The position numbers and the translations under genes are program-made. This document shows positions 8,124 to 15,017 of a stretch of 64,000 nucleotides of DNA, piece by piece. Positions within the stretch are counted from its first letter, which is position 1. Each line of letters begins with the position of its first letter. Origin of the DNA: Actinomycetota bacterium. Lineage in GTDB: Bacteria; Actinomycetota; Actinomycetes; S36-B12; FW305-bin1. A model generated the notes under the pieces. The model was not told the origin of the DNA and did not search any database. It worked only from the letters and a program-made list of their open reading frames with translations. The stretch covers positions 1 through 64,000 of the forward strand of contig SCTR01000002.1 in the NCBI GenBank assembly GCA_004297305.1. The letters run 5' to 3'.

Positions 8124-9779
8124 ATGACCGTCAACGAGCGGGCCGGCCAGCCGGCGGAGGCCGCCGACCTCGTCGATGTCGCGGCGTTGGTCACCGCGTA
8201 CTACGCGCTGCATCCGGACGTCTCCGAGGTCGGCCAGCGGGTTTCCTTCGGTACCAGTGGACATCGTGGCTCGGCGTTCGACGCCGCGTTCAACGACGAC
8301 CACATCGCTGCGACGACGCAGGCGATCTGCGACCACCGTCGGGAGCAGGGGATCGCCGGGCCGCTGTTCCTGGGGCGTGACACCCACGCGTTGTCCGAGC
8401 CGGCCTGGACGACTGCGCTGGAGGTGCTCGCCGCCAACGGCGTCACCGTGATGATCGACAGCGTCGACGGTTACACGCCGACGCCTGCCGTGTCGCACGC
8501 GATCCTGACTCACAACGACGGCCGGTCCGCCGGCGACCCGCGCCGTGCGGACGGCATCGTGGTGACGCCGAGCCACAATCCGCCCCGCGACGGCGGCTTC
8601 AAGTACAACCCGCCCGACGGCGGGCCGGCGGGTTCTGACATCACTGCAGTGGTCCAGGATCTCGCGAACCGGTACCTGGCCGCCGGTCTCGCCGGCGTCA
8701 GGCGGGAAACGTTCACGACGGCGCTGCGGCGCGACACCACCCATCGGTACGACTACCTGACGTCGTATGTCGAGGACCTGCCGCACGTGGTCGACCTCGA
8801 CGCGGTCCGGGCCGCGGGGGTGCGGATCGGAGCCGACCCGCTCGGCGGTGCCAGCGTCGACTACTGGGGCGCCATCGCCGAACGGCACAAGCTCGACCTC
8901 ACTGTGGTGACACCGACGGTCGATCCCACCTGGCGATTCATGACGTTGGACTGGGACGGCCGGATCCGGATGGACTGCTCGTCGCCGTACGCGATGGCCC
9001 GGCTCATCGACGCGCGGCACGACTACGACCTGGCCACCGGCAACGACGCCGACGCCGACCGGCACGGCATCGTGACCCCGGACGGCGGACTGCTCAACCC
9101 CAACCATTTCCTCGCCGTGGCGATCGACTACCTGGCCCGCCACCGCGACGGCTGGAGCGCCGGTGCGGCGATCGGCAAGACGCTGGTGAGTTCATCCATG
9201 ATCGACCGGGTCGCGGAGTCGTTGGGGCGCAGGCTGGTCGAGGTCCCGGTCGGTTTCAAGTGGTTCGTACCCGGGTTGATCGACGGCTCGCTCGGCTTCG
9301 GCGGCGAGGAGAGCGCCGGCGCGTCCTTTCTGCGGCGCGACGGCCGGGTCTGGACGACGGATAAGGACGGAATCATCCTGTGCCTGTTGGCATCGGAGAT
9401 CCTCGCCGTGACCGGACGCAGCCCCAGTCAGTCGTACGCCGCGCTGACCGAACGCTTCGGCACTCCGGCGTACGCCCGGGTGGACGCCGCTGCCAGCCGA
9501 GAGGAGAAGGCCCGGCTCGCCTCGCTGTCAGCCGACCAGGTCTCGGCAACGACGCTGGCGGGCAAGGCGATCACGGCCAAGCTCACGACGGCGCCCGGCA
9601 ACGGCGCGCCGATCGGGGGGCTCAAGGTCGTCGCCGAGGACTGCTGGTTCGCGGCCCGGCCGTCCGGTACCGAAGACGTCTACAAGATCTACGCGGAGAG
9701 TTTCGACGGTCCCGACCACCTCGCGCGGGTGCAGGACGAAGCGCGCGACGTGGTCCGAGTTGCCCTGGCCGTGACCTAA
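8124..9779 (+). CDS. pgm: Phosphoglucomutase (alpha-D-glucose phosphate-specific)
   Basis: A 551-residue enzyme starting at ATG 8124 with a strong GGGAGGG site. It interconverts glucose 1-phosphate and glucose 6-phosphate, linking glycogen/trehalose and cell-wall sugar supply to glycolysis. Visible motifs are SFGTSGHRG near residue 47, the phosphoserine loop [18 protein letters not shown] (about 150-167), the metal-binding loop [10 protein letters not shown] (about 310-320), the sugar-binding [12 protein letters not shown] and the C-terminal phosphate-binding [14 protein letters not shown]. Length and order are those of the bacterial Pgm family. The longer frame extending upstream lies antisense to the MFS gene and was rejected. 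Confidence 0.95.
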   Translation: MTVNERAGQPAEAADLVDVAALVTAYYALHPDVSEVGQRVSFGTSGHRGSAFDAAFNDDHIAATTQAICDHRREQGIAGPLFLGRDTHALSEPAWTTALEVLAANGVTVMIDSVDGYTPTPAVSHAILTHNDGRSAGDPRRADGIVVTPSHNPPRDGGFKYNPPDGGPAGSDITAVVQDLANRYLAAGLAGVRRETFTTALRRDTTHRYDYLTSYVEDLPHVVDLDAVRAAGVRIGADPLGGASVDYWGAIAERHKLDLTVVTPTVDPTWRFMTLDWDGRIRMDCSSPYAMARLIDARHDYDLATGNDADADRHGIVTPDGGLLNPNHFLAVAIDYLARHRDGWSAGAAIGKTLVSSSMIDRVAESLGRRLVEVPVGFKWFVPGLIDGSLGFGGEESAGASFLRRDGRVWTTDKDGIILCLLASEILAVTGRSPSQSYAALTERFGTPAYARVDAAASREEKARLASLSADQVSATTLAGKAITAKLTTAPGNGAPIGGLKVVAEDCWFAARPSGTEDVYKIYAESFDGPDHLARVQDEARDVVRVALAVT

Positions 9780-9881
9780 CCGGCCGGCGAAACTCCCAGG
9801 CGGCGTAGCGAGTCTCCTCGTAGGGTCGGGCGGCCGACGGGGTACGCCGATCGGTCCGATTGGCCGACGGAGGAGGAGGCG

Positions 9882-11051
9882 ATGAGCCGCAGCATGGTCG
9901 CGCCCAACGTCCTGTCGTGGGCCAGCGATGTCGAGGCCGCCACCGTCGCGCAGGCCGCGCGGTCGGCGGCGATGCCGTTCGTGCGGGGACACGTCGCCCT
10001 GATGCCCGACGCGCACCTGGGCATCGGTGCGACGGTCGGGTCCGTTATCCCGACGCGGGGAGCGGTCATGCCGGCGGCGGTCGGTGTGGACATCGGCTGC
10101 GGCATGATCGCGGCTCGGACTGATCTCACGGCTGCCGATCTGCCGGACAGCCTCGACGGGCTGATGCCGTTGGTGGCCCGGGCCATCCCCGCGGGCGTCG
10201 GCCAGGGTCATGCCGACCGTTCCGCGGCGTTTGCTTCGGCAGCCGCGACCTGGCCGGCTCGGGCCATGGCGTTCACTGCGCGCCAGGAGGAGACGGCCGC
10301 GACCCAGTTCGGGACCCTGGGATCGGGCAACCACTTCGTCGAGGTCTGCCTGGACCAGGACGACGTGGTGTGGACGGTGCTGCATTCGGGATCCCGCGGC
10401 ATCGGCAACCAGATCGCGACGATTCACATCGAGGGTGCCCGGGCGCTGATGGCCCGGTACTTCATCACTCTCGACGATCCCGATCTCGCCTACCTCGTGC
10501 AGGGCACGGCCGAGTTCGACTCGTACATCGCCGACATGCTGTGGGCGCAGGCCTATGCGATGGGCAACCGGGAGGCGATGCAGGCGGCACTGACGCAGTG
10601 CTTGTTCAGCGTCGTCGGGAAGGGTGCCGTGGTCGACACCATCAACTGCCACCACAACTTCACGCAGCTCGAACACCATGGGCGACAGGACTTGTGGATC
10701 ACCCGGAAGGGGGCCATTCGCGCGAGGTCGGGGGACCGCGGTGTCATCCCGGGGAGCATGGGAACCCGGTCGTACATCGTCTCCGGCCTCGGTTCGACGG
10801 CGGCCTACCAGTCGTGTTCGCACGGCGCCGGCCGACGGATGAGCCGGAGCCAGGCGCGTCGGTCGTTGAGCACCGAGAGCCTGGTGGCAGCGATGGGGGA
10901 GCGCAGCTGGAACCGGGACGACGCCGCGGCGCTACTCGACGAGCATCCGTTGTCGTACAAGGACATCGACCAGGTGATGGCCGACCAGGCTGATCTGGTG
11001 ACCGTCACCCATACGCTGCGTCAGGTGTTCAACTACAAGGGAACCGGTTGA
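9882..11051 (+). CDS. rtcB: RtcB family RNA ligase
   Basis: A 389-residue protein starting at ATG 9882 after GGAGGAGG. RtcB joins RNA 2',3'-cyclic phosphate ends to 5'-OH ends using GTP and Mn. The active-site set is complete: VGVDIGCGM supplies the Asp and Cys metal ligands, GSGNHF and HSGSRG supply His, NCHHNF supplies another His, and SCSHGAGR carries the His that is guanylylated. KGAIRA and PGSMGTRSY are also typical. No rtcA or archease gene is adjacent. It is a single gene ended by a strong hairpin at 11097-11129. Confidence 0.93.
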   Translation: MSRSMVAPNVLSWASDVEAATVAQAARSAAMPFVRGHVALMPDAHLGIGATVGSVIPTRGAVMPAAVGVDIGCGMIAARTDLTAADLPDSLDGLMPLVARAIPAGVGQGHADRSAAFASAAATWPARAMAFTARQEETAATQFGTLGSGNHFVEVCLDQDDVVWTVLHSGSRGIGNQIATIHIEGARALMARYFITLDDPDLAYLVQGTAEFDSYIADMLWAQAYAMGNREAMQAALTQCLFSVVGKGAVVDTINCHHNFTQLEHHGRQDLWITRKGAIRARSGDRGVIPGSMGTRSYIVSGLGSTAAYQSCSHGAGRRMSRSQARRSLSTESLVAAMGERSWNRDDAAALLDEHPLSYKDIDQVMADQADLVTVTHTLRQVFNYKGTG

Positions 11052-11096
11052 CCGTCGTCCGCTGGGCCGCGACCCAGTCGGCGCGGGAAACACCGC

Positions 11097-11129
11097 GGCG
11101 GGCCATCACCGTGATGGTGATGGCCCGCC
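11097..11129. terminator. Bidirectional terminator hairpin
   Basis: A perfect 14-bp stem, GGCGGGCCATCACC (11097-11110) with its complement at 11116-11129 and a 5-nt loop GTGAT. It lies between the convergent ends of rtcB and the first secreted Ig-like gene. There is no long U tract, as is common in actinobacteria. Confidence 0.8.
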
Positions 11130-11175
11130 GGTCAGGGGTGGGACAGAAAGACTTTGGTCGACGTGACGTCGGGCG

Positions 11176-12966
11176 CTAGCGCTTCACCTTGACCGCAATC
11201 GCAGGCACGAGAATCTTGATCGAGCCCTTGTAGACCGCCGAGATGGCGTGCTTGCCGACAGCCAGCCCCCGGGTAGCGAAGACGGCCTTGCCCTTCTTGT
11301 TGACCGCCGCCGTCGTCAGCGTGTGGCGGCCGTCCTTGATGACGACCTTGCCACCGGCCACCGGACCGCCGGGGCCGGTCACGACGACCTTGATTGTGAT
11401 CTTGGCTCCATGCCGGATCTTCGTGGCCGACACCGTCAGCACCGCCGTCGGCGGTGTCACGACCGCGACCGGAGGCGGCACCGGAGACAGCGGCGGCGGA
11501 GTCGGACTCGCTGTCGGCGTGGGGGTCGGGGTAGGGGTGGGTGTCGGTGTCGGTGAGGTGGCCGGTACCACTGTCACGGTGATCGACGGTGAGGTGCTCG
11601 ACGCGTGGGTGGAATCGCCGCTGTAGACCGCGTGGACCTGCTTCGCACCGACGCCGGTCACGGCCGGCGGCGCGAAACTGGCGACGCCGCCGGACAGCGC
11701 GACCCCCGTCGCGACGGTGGTGCCGTTGACGACGAAGTCCACGGTGCCCGTCGGAGTTCCGCTGGCCGAGCTGACCGTCGCGGTGTAAGTGACCGACGCC
11801 CCTTCGGCGACGGTGGTCGGGTCGGCGGTCAGCGACGTCGTCGTGGCCGCGACGCCCGCGCCGCCACCGGTGACGAAGACCTGCTCGTAGCGCGGATCGG
11901 GTTCGTCCTCGGTCAGGTAGCTCGGTGAGTAGGTGCCCGCTGTGTAGTTGACGCCGGGGTTGACCCAGGTCGTCGTGGATCCCGGCGTCAGGCTGACCGA
12001 GTTGCTGGTGACCGCTCCCAGGTATTGCGAGGAGTAGCAGTGCATCCCGTTGCTCAGGCCCGACGTGGGTACGGAGAAGGTGGCGATCCCGTTCACGACC
12101 GTGCCGAGACCGAGGAATGTCCGCGCGTACGGGTACGTGGTGCAGTCGACCTCGTAGAAGCCGATGCTGCCGGTGACCCAGTTGGCCGAGGCCGCGTTCG
12201 CCGTGCTGACCGGCGCGGCGCACCGGACCGCCGAGCCGTAGCACTTGCGGTCGTAGAAGTTGTCGTGGTTGCTGTCCGGCTGGTAGGCCGGGTTCGGATT
12301 GCACACCGGGTCGCTGGCCATGGTGCAGTTCACGCCGGGGTCGTAGTTCGGGTTCGTGTAGTAGAAACTGCCGTCCCACGGATTCACGGTGGAGACCAGT
12401 GTCAGGCCGGCGCCGGCGGCGATCGTCGGCTGCTCGCTCTGAGCGCGGATCGGGATCTGCCCGGCGTCGACGGTCGCGGTGGAGACCGCCTGGGGGACAG
12501 CCCGGAAGCTGGTGATGTAGGTGCGCTTGCCCCACCACTGGTAGTCGACGGTGCTACCGGCCGCCACCGCGACGGTGCTCGGATTGAACGAGGTGTCGCC
12601 GGGGTTCTGCCAGGCGTTGTTGAAACCGGCCTCGTTGAGCTTCCCGAGTTTGCCCGCCCCGGTGTAGACGTACGAGGAACCGCCGGTGGTGTACGCAACA
12701 CGGTAGCTCTGCCCGGCGGTCAGCCCGCTGATCGTGTACGACCCGTTCGCCGCGGTCGTGGCCGTCGTCCCCACCTGATGGCCGGGTGTGTCGTAGGCCC
12801 GCACGGTCACCCCGGACAGTGCTGCACCGTTGAACGCGCGCGTCACGGTGCCGTCGATCTGGGTGCTGGTCGCCGCGTTCGCGATCGATCCGCCGGCCAG
12901 CGCGAACGCTGCCGCCGTGACGATGCCGAGTGTGCCGGCGATTCTCCGGACGGCGAACTTGCCCAT
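11176..12966 (-). CDS. Secreted modular Ig-like protein, module-A type (array gene 1)
   Basis: A 596-residue exported protein. The ATG at 12966 follows TAAGGAG. Order: signal peptide 1-31 (SIANA-A); carboxypeptidase-regulatory-like beta domain about 33-105 (GSYTISGLTAGQSYRV); an unnamed module A about 105-365 with YQWWGKRTY, NPWDGSFYYTN, QPDSNHDNFYDRKC, GMHCYSSQYLGA and EDEPDPRYE; a Big_3_5-type Ig domain 370-455; a Pro-Thr linker; and a Lys-rich Ig domain ending KVKR. Paired Cys in module A suggest disulfides. There is no LPxTG, transmembrane end or catalytic motif. The start lies 62 nt downstream of the next array gene, so the two may be cotranscribed. Likely a secreted or cell-surface adhesin or matrix protein; the function is unproven. 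Confidence 0.85.
   Translation of the reverse strand: MGKFAVRRIAGTLGIVTAAAFALAGGSIANAATSTQIDGTVTRAFNGAALSGVTVRAYDTPGHQVGTTATTAANGSYTISGLTAGQSYRVAYTTGGSSYVYTGAGKLGKLNEAGFNNAWQNPGDTSFNPSTVAVAAGSTVDYQWWGKRTYITSFRAVPQAVSTATVDAGQIPIRAQSEQPTIAAGAGLTLVSTVNPWDGSFYYTNPNYDPGVNCTMASDPVCNPNPAYQPDSNHDNFYDRKCYGSAVRCAAPVSTANAASANWVTGSIGFYEVDCTTYPYARTFLGLGTVVNGIATFSVPTSGLSNGMHCYSSQYLGAVTSNSVSLTPGSTTTWVNPGVNYTAGTYSPSYLTEDEPDPRYEQVFVTGGGAGVAATTTSLTADPTTVAEGASVTYTATVSSASGTPTGTVDFVVNGTTVATGVALSGGVASFAPPAVTGVGAKQVHAVYSGDSTHASSTSPSITVTVVPATSPTPTPTPTPTPTPTASPTPPPLSPVPPPVAVVTPPTAVLTVSATKIRHGAKITIKVVVTGPGGPVAGGKVVIKDGRHTLTTAAVNKKGKAVFATRGLAVGKHAISAVYKGSIKILVPAIAVKVKR
11503..11560. repeat. Short tandem repeat coding a Pro-Thr linker
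   Basis: Plus-strand GTCGGYGTGGG-type units of 6-12 bp in tandem encode (PT)n on the minus strand within the array gene at 11176-12966. Low-complexity DNA of this kind is prone to slippage. Confidence 0.8.
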
Positions 12967-13028
12967 CGGTCAGGCTCCTTAGCGACTCGTCGACCGCCCG
13001 CGGCGTGCCTCGCCGGCGGCAGCGAAGG

Positions 13029-14798
13029 TCAGGTGAGAGTGACGGTCACCGGGGCGGACGAACTGGCGCCGGCACCGCTGCTGCCGCCGTACGACGCCAC
13101 CACGACGTAGGCCCCGGCCGGCGCGCCGCTCGAGTTCACCGACAGCGTCGCGATGCCGTCAGGGCCGAGCGTGCCGGTGCCGAGGGTGAACGAGTACCCC
13201 GCCGGTGCCGTGGATCGGAACGTCACCGTCCCCGTCGGTGCCGTCGTCCCCCCGGCCACGGTTGCGGTGAGCACGAAGGTGCCGCCGCTGGGCAGGGTCT
13301 GCGGATTGGCCGTCACCGTCGTCGTCGTCGTACTGACCGAACCGGTCGGGGTCGGCGTGGGAGTCGGTGTCGGAGTGGGGGTTGGCGTCGGAGTGGGGGT
13401 TGGCGTCGGAGTAGGTGTTGGCGTGGGGGTTGGGGTCGGCGTCGACCCGCCGGTGGTCAGCGTCACCGTGGTGCTCGGCGACGTGCTGGCCGCTGTGGTG
13501 CTGTCGCCGCCGTACACCGCGGTCACGGTGTAGGCGCCCGCGGCCGCGGTGCCGGACGCCACAGTCAGCGTGGCCGCCCCACCGGTCACCGACGCGGTGC
13601 CGAGCGAGAACGAGAAACCGCCGGGAGCAACGGACCGGAAATTCACGGTGCCGGTCGCCGTGCCGCCGTCGGCGCGCGAGACGTTGGCAGTCAAGGTGAA
13701 CGAGCCGCCCTGTGGCAGCGTGGCCGGGTTCGACGACACCGTGGTCGAACTTGCCGAGACGGTCGGCGTCGTCCCGGTGACCGTGATCCGGGCATACCGC
13801 GGATCCGGCTCGTCGGCGGTCAGATAGCTCGGCTGGTACTCGGAACTGGTGTACACCACGCCCGGGTTCACCCAGCTCGTCGTGGAGCCGGGCGTGAGGC
13901 TGACCGTCGAGGTGGTCACCGCGCCGACGTACTGCGAGGTGTAGCAGTGGGTGCCGCCGCCAAGCGCGCCGGTTGCCACGGCGAAGGTCGCCACGCCGCT
14001 GGTGAGGGGTGCGGTGCCCAGCAATGTGCGGGCGTACGGATAGGTCGTGCAGTCCGTCTCGTAGAACGCGACCGAGCCGGTCGGCCACTTGCCGGTCTTC
14101 AGGTCGTAGAACCCGTTGCCGTCACGATCGGGCTGGTACTGCGGGTTCGGTCCGCAGCGTGGGTCGGTGGCGACGTTGCAGACCAGGCCCGGCGTGTACG
14201 ACGAGTTCGTGTAGTAGAACGCCCCGTCCTGCGGATTCACCGTCGAGATCAGCGTGACCGCACCGCCGGGCGCCACCGTCGGCTGATTGCCCTGCACCGG
14301 GACCGGGATCTGCGTCCCGGTGACAGCGGCGCCGAGGATCCGGAAACTCGTGAGATAGGTCTTGACCCCCGGCATCACGGCTGCGTTGACGTCCGCTCCG
14401 GCCGGGACCTCCACGGCGCCGGCGGCCCACGTGGTCCCGCTGAAGGAGGACGTCCACTCCGGCCCGGCGACCCCGGGACCGCCGTAGACGTAGTCGACCT
14501 GGTTGTGCGACGGGTTGGTGAAGCGCAGCCGGTACGCCTGTCCGGGCGTGAGGCCGGTGAGCGTAAACGTGCCGGTCGTCGAGGTGGTCGTGGTCGCGAC
14601 CAGAGTCGTCGGCGTCGAGTACGCCCGAACGGTCATCGCCCGGGCGTTCACGCCGGAGAAGGTGATCGTGACCTTGCCGGCGATGGCGTTCGACGCCGCA
14701 GCGGCAGCCGGACCGGCCGCCGCGATCGACGTGCCGACCAGTGCCAGGCCGGTGAGCGCCGCGGCGGCGGCGCGCAGCCCGATGGACGACTTCCTCAC
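13029..14798 (-). CDS. Secreted modular Ig-like protein, module A plus two Ig domains (array gene 2)
   Basis: A 589-residue protein. The GTG at 14798 was chosen because a signal peptide begins there (RKSSIGLRAAAAALTG to GPAAAAA). Order: signal; CarboxypepD_reg-like domain (TFTLTGLTPGQAYRL); module A with SFYYTN-like AFYYTNSSY, an Asp-rich loop QPDRDGNGFYDLKTG, GTHCYTSQYVGA and DEPDPRYA; a Big_3_5 Ig domain; a long Pro-Thr linker; and a second Ig domain ending VTVTLT. Both Ig domains match those of the gene at 22207 (VAPGGxxFxLGTA, AAGAYTVTAVYGG) rather than the Lys-rich ends of its neighbours, so it is a mosaic. The loop DRDGNGFYD resembles a dockerin/EF-hand calcium loop. Confidence 0.85.
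   Translation of the reverse strand: MRKSSIGLRAAAAALTGLALVGTSIAAAGPAAAAASNAIAGKVTITFSGVNARAMTVRAYSTPTTLVATTTTSTTGTFTLTGLTPGQAYRLRFTNPSHNQVDYVYGGPGVAGPEWTSSFSGTTWAAGAVEVPAGADVNAAVMPGVKTYLTSFRILGAAVTGTQIPVPVQGNQPTVAPGGAVTLISTVNPQDGAFYYTNSSYTPGLVCNVATDPRCGPNPQYQPDRDGNGFYDLKTGKWPTGSVAFYETDCTTYPYARTLLGTAPLTSGVATFAVATGALGGGTHCYTSQYVGAVTTSTVSLTPGSTTSWVNPGVVYTSSEYQPSYLTADEPDPRYARITVTGTTPTVSASSTTVSSNPATLPQGGSFTLTANVSRADGGTATGTVNFRSVAPGGFSFSLGTASVTGGAATLTVASGTAAAGAYTVTAVYGGDSTTAASTSPSTTVTLTTGGSTPTPTPTPTPTPTPTPTPTPTPTPTPTPTPTPTGSVSTTTTTVTANPQTLPSGGTFVLTATVAGGTTAPTGTVTFRSTAPAGYSFTLGTGTLGPDGIATLSVNSSGAPAGAYVVVASYGGSSGAGASSSAPVTVTLT
13346..13443. repeat. Tandem repeat coding a long Pro-Thr linker
   Basis: About 100 bp of GGAGTGGGGGTTGGCGTC-type units in tandem on the plus strand, encoding about 30 residues of alternating Pro-Thr between the two Ig domains of the gene at 13029-14798. 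G runs are frequent, so a G-quadruplex on the plus strand is possible. Confidence 0.8.
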
Positions 14799-15017
14799 GT
14801 TGTGAACCCCCAGGTTCCTCGACGCCTTCCCCAAGGCGTAGCCCCACTCGCGCCCATGACTATCAGGCGGAACGGGCGCAGGTCGACGCAACGTAGCGGC
14901 GACGAGCCAATCCGGACCGAACGGATGAGCCCGGATGGTCCAACGGCCGGACTGGCCGCCACGTGGAGTAGTCGTCGGTCGACCCGGGCGGAAGCCGTCG
15001 ACTCACCGGGCATCCCG
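14799..15017 (-). promoter_or_regulatory. Upstream region with shared motifs of the secreted array
   Basis: Reading on the minus strand, the box TCATCCGTTCGG (plus 14917-14928) lies about 50 nt before TGATAGTCATG (plus 14855-14865), which is about 57 nt before the GTG of the gene at 13029-14798. Both elements recur in front of other secreted-protein genes in the window. The second could be a -10 region of an alternative sigma factor; that is inference. Confidence 0.45.

Noticed and set aside
13346-13443. Regularly spaced repeats that might be a CRISPR array
   Set aside because: The units are 6-18 bp with no unique spacers and encode Pro-Thr linkers in frame; no cas genes are present.
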